From an uncultured Mucispirillum sp. (GTDB taxonomy: Bacteria; Chrysiogenota; Deferribacteres; Deferribacterales; Mucispirillaceae): 9,991 bases of DNA. This document shows, piece after piece, positions 1-4,710 of this stretch (position 1 is its first letter; every line of letters starts with the position of its first letter). The stretch spans positions 1 through 9,991 of the forward strand of contig CAJUJZ010000085.1 of NCBI GenBank assembly GCA_910586745.1, given 5' to 3'. The translations under genes and the position numbers were made by a program. The notes under the pieces were generated by a model. That model saw only the letters and a program-made list of their open reading frames with translations, did no database searches and was not told where the DNA came from.

Positions 1-310
1 GATATGTAAGAGCTTGTTTCATATTTTCTGTTTTTAATGTTTTGCAGCTTTCTTTTATATAGTTATCAAACTGCTGTATTCTGCTGTTAATATTATTAAG
101 CTTTTCATTCACTGTTTCTGTTTTATTATCAACCAGCAGGCTTTTTATTTCATCTATTTCTGTATATACTACTTTTTTTACAGTTACTATTTTCTTATCT
201 ATTTCTTTACTGTATATACCGTAATCATCAAACAAATCTTTTTTATTATCAGCATAAACAATACTGTAAGACATCATTATAAAAATAAAAATATATAAAT
301 ACTTTTTCAT
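1..310 (-). CDS. Exported small protein of unknown function (partial, C-terminus outside window)
   Basis: The reading frame is open from an ATG at 310 to the left window edge, giving about 103 residues with no stop. The start is preceded by an AGGCAGGT-like ribosome site. The N-terminus is a clear Sec signal peptide: MKKYLYIF, then a hydrophobic core, ending in IVYA before DNKK, with small or aliphatic residues at -3 and -1 of the predicted cleavage. The mature part is hydrophilic, rich in Lys, Glu and Asn, and probably helical or coiled-coil (about residues 30-95). It lies 20 bp after the stop of the gene ending at 331, so it is very likely in the same operon. The last visible residues (QALTY) could begin another copy of the helical motif seen in the two upstream genes, but the edge cuts it. 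I do not recognise the family and assign no function. Confidence 0.75.
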   Translation of the reverse strand, partial: MKKYLYIFIFIMMSYSIVYADNKKDLFDDYGIYSKEIDKKIVTVKKVVYTEIDEIKSLLVDNKTETVNEKLNNINSRIQQFDNYIKESCKTLKTENMKQALTY

Positions 311-330
311 ATTTACCTGCCTGCAAAAAC

Positions 331-936
331 CTATTCCTGCATAGAGCCTGCAAGAGCCAGCACAAGCATAGTAGTTTTAATAAACTGTTTACCTACAGTC
401 TGCTCTTTATCATCATACTTATTTAAAATCATTCTGTATTCTTCTTTACTTAACTGGTTATAAAGACAGTCCATAATTTCTTCGCCCAGCTTTTCATCTA
501 TTTTTTCATATTTTGTAACGATACCTTTATACTCCTGAAAGGTAAGGGCTTCATTTTCTATAAACCTTTTAATAATTTCATATCCTTTTGCAATTTTAAA
601 GCGGTTTTGTTTATCTAAAAGGTTAATAAATACTCGCATTTTATAAGTTTTAAATCCAGAAAAGTTTGCTTTTAAGATAGTTAAGTTATGTTCCAGATTT
701 TTTAAGGTATTACGCATTCTAAAAACATCATTTCTATTAAGCTGATATTTTGTAATATCAAGCATGTGAACAACCTTATCTATCTGGTCAGTAATATCTT
801 CAAATCGTGCTTCAAGTCCTGAGCTTAATAGGTCTAAATCATCAGCAAAGTTTTTTATTTCACCAGTTGCATTTTTAGCACCAGCTTCTGCTATCAGTTT
901 AGATAAATTAAATTCCTGTTCGTTCATTTTTATCAC
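331..936 (-). CDS. Uncharacterised helix-rich cytoplasmic protein, about 200 aa
   Basis: This 201-residue protein has no signal peptide and looks almost entirely alpha-helical, with a probable coiled coil around residues 30-90. Residues 125-145 (FIENEALTFQEY...) and 160-178 (NQLSKEEYRMILNKYDDKE) are two copies of one motif: [LI]-[ST]-x-x-[ED]-Y-[KR]-x-[IV]-[VL]-x-K-Y-[ED]. A third copy lies near the C-terminus of the next upstream protein. A short hydrophobic stretch, TTMLVLALAG, sits just before the C-terminus; it is too short for a confident membrane helix. The first possible start is a GTG at 936 that overlaps the upstream stop codon by four bases (GTGA), which suggests translational coupling. 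An ATG at 927 is the alternative, giving 198 residues. Neither has a strong ribosome site. The family is not recognised. The operon places it between two exported proteins, so a role connected to an envelope process is possible, but that is inference. Confidence 0.8.
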   Translation of the reverse strand: MIKMNEQEFNLSKLIAEAGAKNATGEIKNFADDLDLLSSGLEARFEDITDQIDKVVHMLDITKYQLNRNDVFRMRNTLKNLEHNLTILKANFSGFKTYKMRVFINLLDKQNRFKIAKGYEIIKRFIENEALTFQEYKGIVTKYEKIDEKLGEEIMDCLYNQLSKEEYRMILNKYDDKEQTVGKQFIKTTMLVLALAGSMQE

Positions 937-1382
937 ATATTTTTATATTTTTCTAATGAGCGCTGCAGTCTTTTTGCTTCTTTTTCATATTTAGAAACTA
1001 CACTTTTGTAATCTTTTTCTGAAATAGCCCCATTATTTTCATATATTTCAAGTAATTCAGCAGCAACAGTAATTGTTAAAAGCTGGATAGATGCAGTATC
1101 CTGCAGAACTGTTTGTAAAGATGGATTACTGATTTCTTTCAGAGACTGAGCTCTAATATCATTAATAGTCTGCATACCTGTAGATAAAGTTTCTTTCATA
1201 GTTGGAATCTGTTTATATATATAAAGCCTTGTATTTGGTTTAAGAGTGTCTGTAATATTTTTTACTTTACCGCCAGTTTCTAAAATAGTACGCATTGATT
1301 CTTGAAAAAATTCTTTTTCTGAAGCTGTAGCATAAGAAAAAGTGAAAATCATAATCACTGCTAATAATAATTTTTTTCTCAT
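933..1382 (-). CDS. Exported small helical protein of unknown function, 149 aa
   Basis: I chose the ATG at 1382 over an in-frame ATG at 1397. Only the inner one has a ribosome site (GAGAG, 8 bp upstream), and it puts the positive residues of the signal peptide directly at the N-terminus. The signal peptide is residues 1-20: MRKK, hydrophobic LLLAVIMIFTFSY, and an Ala-Thr-Ala cleavage site before SEKEF. The mature protein of about 129 residues appears helical and ends in a basic amphipathic helix. Residues 116-134 (NNGAISEKDYKSVVSKYEK) match a motif found twice in the protein encoded just downstream. No Cys residues and no lipobox are visible, so it is predicted to be soluble and periplasmic. 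Its stop overlaps the next start by four bases. The family is not recognised. Confidence 0.8.
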   Translation of the reverse strand: MRKKLLLAVIMIFTFSYATASEKEFFQESMRTILETGGKVKNITDTLKPNTRLYIYKQIPTMKETLSTGMQTINDIRAQSLKEISNPSLQTVLQDTASIQLLTITVAAELLEIYENNGAISEKDYKSVVSKYEKEAKRLQRSLEKYKNM

Positions 1383-1413
1383 AAGTAATGCTCTCATATA
1401 ATAATTAATAGTT

Positions 1414-1442
1414 ATCTTAACAGCAGCACAAAAATTTTACAA
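1414..1442 (-). promoter_or_regulatory. Possible sigma70-type promoter for the three-gene module
   Basis: On the minus strand TTGTAA (1437-1442) and TAAGAT (1414-1419) are separated by 17 bp, each matching consensus at four of six positions. The site lies in the 78-bp gap between the HNH gene and the exported-protein start at 1382. In DNA this AT-rich such matches arise by chance, so the module might instead be co-transcribed with the HNH gene. Confidence 0.3.
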
Positions 1443-1460
1443 TAAAAATATGTTTAAAAA

Positions 1461-1760
1461 TCACTGTTTCTTGATATTTTCTAAATATTCTGCCCACTCA
1501 ATAGGAAGTTTATATTTTTTAGCATTGTTACATTCTTTGCAGGCAGGAACAATGTTATTTTTAGTTGATTTGCCGCCTCTTATTAATGGCACAATATGGT
1601 CCATTGTTAATTCTTCCGACTTAAAAGTTTTACCGCAGTAGTAACATTCTCCGTGTGATATTTTTTCATACCACCAGTTAGTTTTTCTTAACTCTCTAGC
1701 TTTTGCTCGTTCTTTTGCTATTTCTTTTTCAGTTGTACAAGGTATAAAAAAATCCTGCAT
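1461..1760 (-). CDS. Stand-alone HNH endonuclease family protein, 99 aa
   Basis: This is a compact HNH (beta-beta-alpha-metal) nuclease. Two zinc-type CxxC pairs, C39-Y-Y-C42 and C74-K-E-C77, flank the catalytic segment D54-H55-I-V-P. This is followed by GGKSTKNNIVPACKECNNAK, which carries the conserved Asn (N69) and the closing CxxCN. The acidic-His pair, the N and both CxxC knuckles are intact, so activity on DNA is plausible. The N-terminal ~35 residues are a charged helix (KEIAKERAKARELRK) that may contact DNA. The start at 1760 has a GGTGG-type ribosome site. The protein has no specificity domain and no methyltransferase partner beside it. Small HNH proteins of this shape occur widely in bacteria as orphans, and their natural role is usually unknown. 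It is divergent from pckA and sits upstream of the unknown three-gene module on the same strand, 78 bp away, so co-transcription is possible. Confidence 0.88.
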   Translation of the reverse strand: MQDFFIPCTTEKEIAKERAKARELRKTNWWYEKISHGECYYCGKTFKSEELTMDHIVPLIRGGKSTKNNIVPACKECNNAKKYKLPIEWAEYLENIKKQ

Positions 1761-1815
1761 AAATATTCCACCGTTTTAATTTTGTAAAAATTTTTCTTTT
1801 TTTTACTTAATCTTG

Positions 1816-1844
1816 TTGACCTTATTCCAATAATGTATTATGCT
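1816..1844 (+). promoter_or_regulatory. pckA promoter (-35 TTGACC, -10 TATGCT)
   Basis: TTGACC at 1816-1821 (five of six consensus bases) is followed after exactly 17 bp by TATGCT at 1839-1844. Transcription would start near 1851, leaving a leader of about 60 nt before the pckA ATG at 1912. The -10 box covers the ATG at 1840, which opens the longest in-frame reading frame, so translation cannot begin there from this promoter. Confidence 0.7.
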
Positions 1845-1898
1845 GTTATTTATAATTAAATTAGGACTGTTTGTAAATAGAAATTCAGTCACTAAATT

Positions 1899-1904
1899 GG
1901 AGGA
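1899..1904 (+). promoter_or_regulatory. Ribosome binding site deciding the pckA start
   Basis: GGAGGA lies 8 bp (from its GGAGG core) ahead of the ATG at 1912. No comparable site precedes the ATG at 1840, which would add 24 unrelated residues. Confidence 0.85.
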
Positions 1905-1911
1905 AGACAAT

Positions 1912-3516
1912 ATGAGCAGCTACAATGCTTCAACAGACTACTTAAAATCTTATGGGATTAATAATCCAAAAGCAATCTATTTAAATATGCCGACAGAAGC
2001 TCTTTATGAAGAAGCTATTAAACGCGGTGAAGGTCATGTGGTAAAAGGCGGTGCAATGGTTTTTGAAACTGGTGCACATACAGGGCGTTCTGCTCAAGAT
2101 AAATATGTTGTTAGAGAAGCTACTTCTGAAAAAGATGTAAACTGGGACTCATCAGCAGCTAAAGAAGCCAGCGAAGCTCAGTTCAACACTCTTTATAATG
2201 ATATGATGGCTTTCTGTGATGGCAAAGAACTATTTGTCCAAGAATTATATGCTGGTGCAGATGAATCATGCCGTTTAAAAGTTCGTGTTATTGGCGAATT
2301 TGCATGGCATAATATGTTTGCACGCAATATGTTTATATGCGAAAAAGATTTATCTAAATTACAAGGTTTTCAAGCTGATTTTACAGTTATCTATCTTCCT
2401 AATTTCCAAGCAGATACAGCAAAACACGGCACTCGTTCAAGCACAGTTATTATGTTAAACTTTGCTAAAAAAGTAGTTTTAATAGGCGGCACTCAATATG
2501 CTGGTGAACTTAAAAAATCAGTATTTACTGTTATGAACTACTATCTTCCAAAACAAGGAATTATGAGTATGCACTGCTCTGCAAATATTGGTGAAAAAGG
2601 TGATACTGCTATTTTCTTTGGTTTATCAGGCACTGGTAAAACTACACTTTCATCTGACCCTAAACGCGTTCTTATTGGTGATGATGAACACGGCTGGAAT
2701 GACAAAGGTGTATTCAATATAGAAGGCGGATGTTATGCGAAAGTTATTAAACTTTCTAAAGAAATGGAGCCAGATATTTACAGAACTACTCATTCTTACG
2801 GCACAATATTAGAAAATGTTGTTTATGACACAATAACTAGAGAAATTGATTTAGACAGTGATAAATTAACTGAAAATACTCGTTCTTCTTATCCACTTTC
2901 TCAAATGCCAAGAATTTCTCCAGATAATAAAGGCGGTCAGCCAAAAAATATTATTTTCTTAACTTATGATGCATTTGGTGTTCTTCCACCTGTTGCAAAA
3001 CTTAACTTAAACCAAGCTATGTATCACTTTGTTTCTGGTTACACTGCAAAAGTTGCAGGCACAGAAAAAGGTGTTAAAGAGCCAACAGCTACTTTCTCTA
3101 CATGCTTTGGCGAGCCTTTTATGGTATTCCACCCATTCTTCTATGCTAAAATTTTAGCTGAAAAAATGAAAGCTAATGGTGTTAATGCTTATCTTGTTAA
3201 CACTGGTCTTTTTGGTGGTAAATATGGTGTTGGTCAGCGTTTCTCTATTAAAGATACAAGGGCTATTGTTAATGCTATATTAGATGGCGAAGTTGATAAA
3301 GGTGGTTTCCATAATTGTCCAGTATTTGGATTTGGTATTCCTAATGCAATTCCGGGTGTTAATCCAGAAATATTAGACCCATCTAAAGGCTGGAAAGACC
3401 AAGCAGAATATAATGCAGCTCTTAAAGAGTTAGCATCTAAATTTATTGAAAACTTCAAAAAATATCCTGAAAATGATATGACAAGTGAAGTATTAAAAGG
3501 TGCTCCAAAAGCATAA
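1912..3516 (+). CDS. pckA: Phosphoenolpyruvate carboxykinase (ATP)
   Basis: The enzyme catalyses oxaloacetate + ATP = phosphoenolpyruvate + ADP + CO2, in the cytosol. It works in gluconeogenesis, or in reverse as a CO2-fixing, ATP-yielding step in fermenters. At 534 residues it is full length for the ATP-dependent family (E. coli enzyme 540). Visible signatures include HTGRSAQDK with the substrate-binding Arg (R59). The metal ligands are Lys in ELKKS (K202) and His in MHCSANIG (H221). The P-loop GLSGTGKTTLS (237-247, K243) is followed by the kinase-2/PEPCK-specific segment LIGDDEHGW (254-262, D257/D258). An N-terminal extension to 1840 is rejected because it would start inside the -10 promoter box. 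The gene is monocistronic: own promoter, then a strong terminator. It uses CGT/CGC for Arg and CAA for Gln much more than alaS does, consistent with high expression. Confidence 0.97.
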   Translation: MSSYNASTDYLKSYGINNPKAIYLNMPTEALYEEAIKRGEGHVVKGGAMVFETGAHTGRSAQDKYVVREATSEKDVNWDSSAAKEASEAQFNTLYNDMMAFCDGKELFVQELYAGADESCRLKVRVIGEFAWHNMFARNMFICEKDLSKLQGFQADFTVIYLPNFQADTAKHGTRSSTVIMLNFAKKVVLIGGTQYAGELKKSVFTVMNYYLPKQGIMSMHCSANIGEKGDTAIFFGLSGTGKTTLSSDPKRVLIGDDEHGWNDKGVFNIEGGCYAKVIKLSKEMEPDIYRTTHSYGTILENVVYDTITREIDLDSDKLTENTRSSYPLSQMPRISPDNKGGQPKNIIFLTYDAFGVLPPVAKLNLNQAMYHFVSGYTAKVAGTEKGVKEPTATFSTCFGEPFMVFHPFFYAKILAEKMKANGVNAYLVNTGLFGGKYGVGQRFSIKDTRAIVNAILDGEVDKGGFHNCPVFGFGIPNAIPGVNPEILDPSKGWKDQAEYNAALKELASKFIENFKKYPENDMTSEVLKGAPKA

Positions 3517-3517
3517 G

Positions 3518-3539
3518 TATAAAATTACATAATTTTATA
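3518..3539. repeat. AT-only palindrome after the pckA stop
   Basis: TATAAAATTA (3518-3527) and TAATTTTATA (3530-3539) are perfectly complementary across a 2-nt gap. The palindrome begins two bases after the pckA stop and just ahead of the GC-rich terminator. It may be an mRNA 3' stem, or simply a chance feature of AT-rich DNA. Confidence 0.45.
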
Positions 3540-3546
3540 TACATAA

Positions 3547-3570
3547 AAGGCGTGCAGAAATGCACGCCTT
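3547..3570. terminator. Bidirectional intrinsic terminator shared by pckA and the convergent regulator
   Basis: AAGGCGTGCA (3547-3556) pairs perfectly with TGCACGCCTT (3561-3570) around a GAAA tetraloop. The plus strand continues ATTTACTTTTT; the minus strand continues TTTTATGT. The hairpin sits between the pckA stop and the end of the minus-strand regulator reading frame, so it can serve both transcripts. Confidence 0.9.
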
Positions 3571-3724
3571 ATTTACTTTTTAAAAGATTAATGCTTAATG
3601 CACACAACCCAGCTGAAAGCATTATTACAGCATTTTTGATATCTATACTATCCATTATCATTAATACTAATACAGATATTCCCATTGCAAGTGCAACAGC
3701 ATTAAATATAAGGGTTATTATATT
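3569..3724 (-). pseudogene. C-terminal two-helix membrane domain of the XRE regulator, out of frame (-1)
   Basis: Immediately after the stop of the XRE gene (3718), the -1 frame is open and reads NIITLIFNAVALAMGISV, then VLMIM-DSIDIKN, then NAVIMLSAGLCALSINLL-KSK and a stop at 3569-3571. This makes two hydrophobic helices joined by a short acidic loop, with a basic end. The frame has no ATG, GTG or TTG until mid-helix, so it cannot be an independent gene with a normal start. As far as I recall, many Firmicutes XRE regulators of about 130-150 residues carry this kind of tail (an ALAMG helix, a loop, then a second helix) fused after the HTH. One extra A in the A6 tract at 3723-3728, or a -1 ribosomal slip there, gives a continuous 127-residue protein. 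Alternatives are a true frameshift mutation or a sequencing error in the homopolymer. Confidence 0.7.
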
Positions 3725-3951
3725 TTTTCTTTTATATTTAAACTGCTGCTTTTTGCACTTAATAATTCATTTACATTTATGTCAAAAAAATCAGCAAGTT
3801 TTTTTATTGTTTCTATATTAGGGCATGAAATATCTCTCTCCCATTTTGAAACAGCTTTATCTGTAACACACATTTTTTCTGCTAAATCAGCTTGTGTCAT
3901 ATTGTTTTGTTTCCGTAATTCTGCTAAAATACTTCCTAAACTTTTTTTCAT
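3718..3951 (-). CDS. XRE/Cro-type helix-turn-helix regulator (N-terminal DNA-binding part)
   Basis: This 77-residue reading frame is an XRE-type DNA-binding domain. LGSILAELRKQNNMTQADLA leads into the first HTH helices, then MCVTDKAVSKWERD is the recognition helix with the hallmark S-K-W-E (S35-E38). ISCPNIETIKKLADFFDINV, followed by NELL, completes the five-helix fold at about residue 64. The ATG at 3951 has a GGAG ribosome site 8 bp upstream. After the domain only a short linker (SAKSSSLNIKEKI) remains before the stop. The frame continues one base out of register into a two-helix membrane segment, so the native product was probably a membrane-anchored regulator. The truncated form could still bind DNA. 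It is convergent with pckA, and its promoter overlaps a long palindrome, consistent with autoregulation. Targets are unknown. Confidence 0.88.
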   Translation of the reverse strand: MKKSLGSILAELRKQNNMTQADLAEKMCVTDKAVSKWERDISCPNIETIKKLADFFDINVNELLSAKSSSLNIKEKI

Positions 3952-3973
3952 ATTTTAATCTCCATTAATATTT

Positions 3974-4000
3974 TAATTATGATATATTATATCTTAATTA
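3974..4000 (-). promoter_or_regulatory. Palindromic operator overlapping the XRE gene -10 box
   Basis: On the plus strand this reads TAATTA-T-GATATA-T-TATATC-T-TAATTA: two nested inverted repeats centred on 3987, with 12 of 13 base pairs matching. The minus-strand -10 hexamer TATAAT (3986-3991) lies inside it, 35 bp upstream of the regulator's start codon, with only a poor -35 (TTAATT, 17 bp upstream). Binding by the XRE dimer would block its own promoter. That role is inferred, and the low sequence complexity lowers confidence. Confidence 0.5.
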
Positions 4001-4242
4001 TAATAATAAATTAACCGATTTACAGTAGAATTATATAAACTTATAGTTTAGTGTTATTTATGTGATAAATATTTGAATTATAATGTGAACACTGCATATC
4101 AATACTGATATTAATTTATAGTCAAATATTTAAGAAAATAGATGTTTAAGTATATTATATAATAATACAATATGGATAATTTAGATTTTTCGCCTTTAAA
4201 ATCAGGCTTAAAATGATTTAATAAATTTATATTAAAAAATAC
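4001..4242. other. AT-rich intergenic stretch with no supported gene
   Basis: No reading frame here has a ribosome site or protein-like composition. Small hairpins are visible, such as ATATCA/TGATAT (4096-4101 with 4106-4111) and GCCT/AGGC (4192-4195 with 4204-4207). I see no conserved RNA signature in it. Confidence 0.6.
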
Positions 4243-4481
4243 TGTCCAGCTGCGGACTTTTAATTCCATCGCTACTGGCTTGTAAAGTTCTTATGTTGTA
4301 AAAACATTTTTTTTCCCATATTAATAGTCGTTTTCTATACTCGGAGCGTAGCGTAGTAAAAGATGCTCCCTCTGTATTTTCTAAATAATGCTCTGCTGGA
4401 ACAAGTTAGGCTGTCGCTCACTAAAGACGGGTCGTCCTAAGCCTGCTTTCGTGTCATACTAAGCTTTTAAGCGAAGTATCT
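4243..4481. repeat. Decayed dispersed intergenic repeat block
   Basis: This block is visibly richer in G and C than its flanks and is built of degenerate palindromic units. TACT-CGGAGCGTAGCGT-AGTA (4338-4358) and TACT-AAGCTTTTAAGCGA-AGTA (4457-4478) share the same layout. GTCGTCCTAAGC (4431-4442) and GTCATACTAAGC (4453-4464) match at 10 of 12 positions. GGAGC/GCTCC (4343-4347 with 4365-4369) and GTCC/GGAC (4244-4247 with 4254-4257) could form stems. The layout resembles, from general knowledge, the widespread TCATTCTGAGCG...AGCGAAGAATCT palindromes scattered in intergenic DNA of many bacteria. No second full copy exists in this window, so the repeat status rests on internal similarity and that resemblance. 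Confidence 0.5.
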
Positions 4482-4488
4482 AAAAACA

Positions 4489-4578
4489 GATAGTGTTTTA
4501 AAAAGTTCAAAATATTAATAGTAAGAAATAAGTATAATCTTATTAATACAAATACTGCAATACTATTAAGACACTATC
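4489..4578. repeat. 90-bp element bounded by inverted repeats
   Basis: GATAGTGTTTTA (4489-4500) and TAAGACACTATC (4567-4578) are inverted repeats matching at 11 of 12 positions. Inside them TTAATAGTA (4515-4523) is complementary to TACTATTAA (4561-4569), and TATTAATA (4513-4520) to the TATTAATA at 4541-4548. Alternative foldings are therefore possible. It could be a small non-autonomous (MITE-like) element abutting the repeat block, or an mRNA leader structure ahead of alaS. No transposase or target duplication is evident. Confidence 0.4.
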
Positions 4579-4698
4579 AAATATTTATACGGCAGTATCT
4601 TTTCCTTGCATTTTCTGTAAATTATGCTACACATTTATATAAAAATGTAATAAAATAATAATCGCTGTTTAAAGATATATGATTATGTAATGATAAAT

Positions 4699-4703
4699 GG
4701 AGA
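4699..4703 (+). promoter_or_regulatory. Ribosome binding site deciding the alaS start
   Basis: GGAGA sits 7 bp ahead of the ATG at 4711. It lies inside the sequence that would be coding if the upstream ATG at 4690 were used, and that ATG has no such site. Confidence 0.8.
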
Positions 4704-4710
4704 AATATAT

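Noticed and set aside
1840..1911. N-terminal extension of pckA
   Set aside because: It begins in the promoter's -10 box, has no ribosome site, and adds sequence absent from the family.
3552..3821. Plus-strand 89-codon frame opposite the XRE regulator
   Set aside because: It reads the complement of the regulator and its membrane tail, and begins inside the terminator hairpin. It is a shadow of the real gene.
4111..4269. 52-codon minus-strand frame starting MELKVRSWTV in the alaS-upstream intergenic region
   Set aside because: It has no ribosome site, its first part reads out of the repeat block, and its second half is low-complexity Ile/Tyr/Leu from AT-rich DNA. It is most likely a chance frame through a repeat.
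4600..4645. alaS promoter candidates (TTGCAT at 4606, TATGCT at 4623, TATAAA at 4638)
   Set aside because: None of the pairs has a workable -35 to -10 spacing; the hexamers are each weak or misplaced.
4489..4710. T-box or other riboswitch ahead of alaS
   Set aside because: No T-box GGTGG/ACCGCG-type sequence, no Ala specifier hairpin and no terminator hairpin with a T run is present before the start. Only the inverted repeats are visible.
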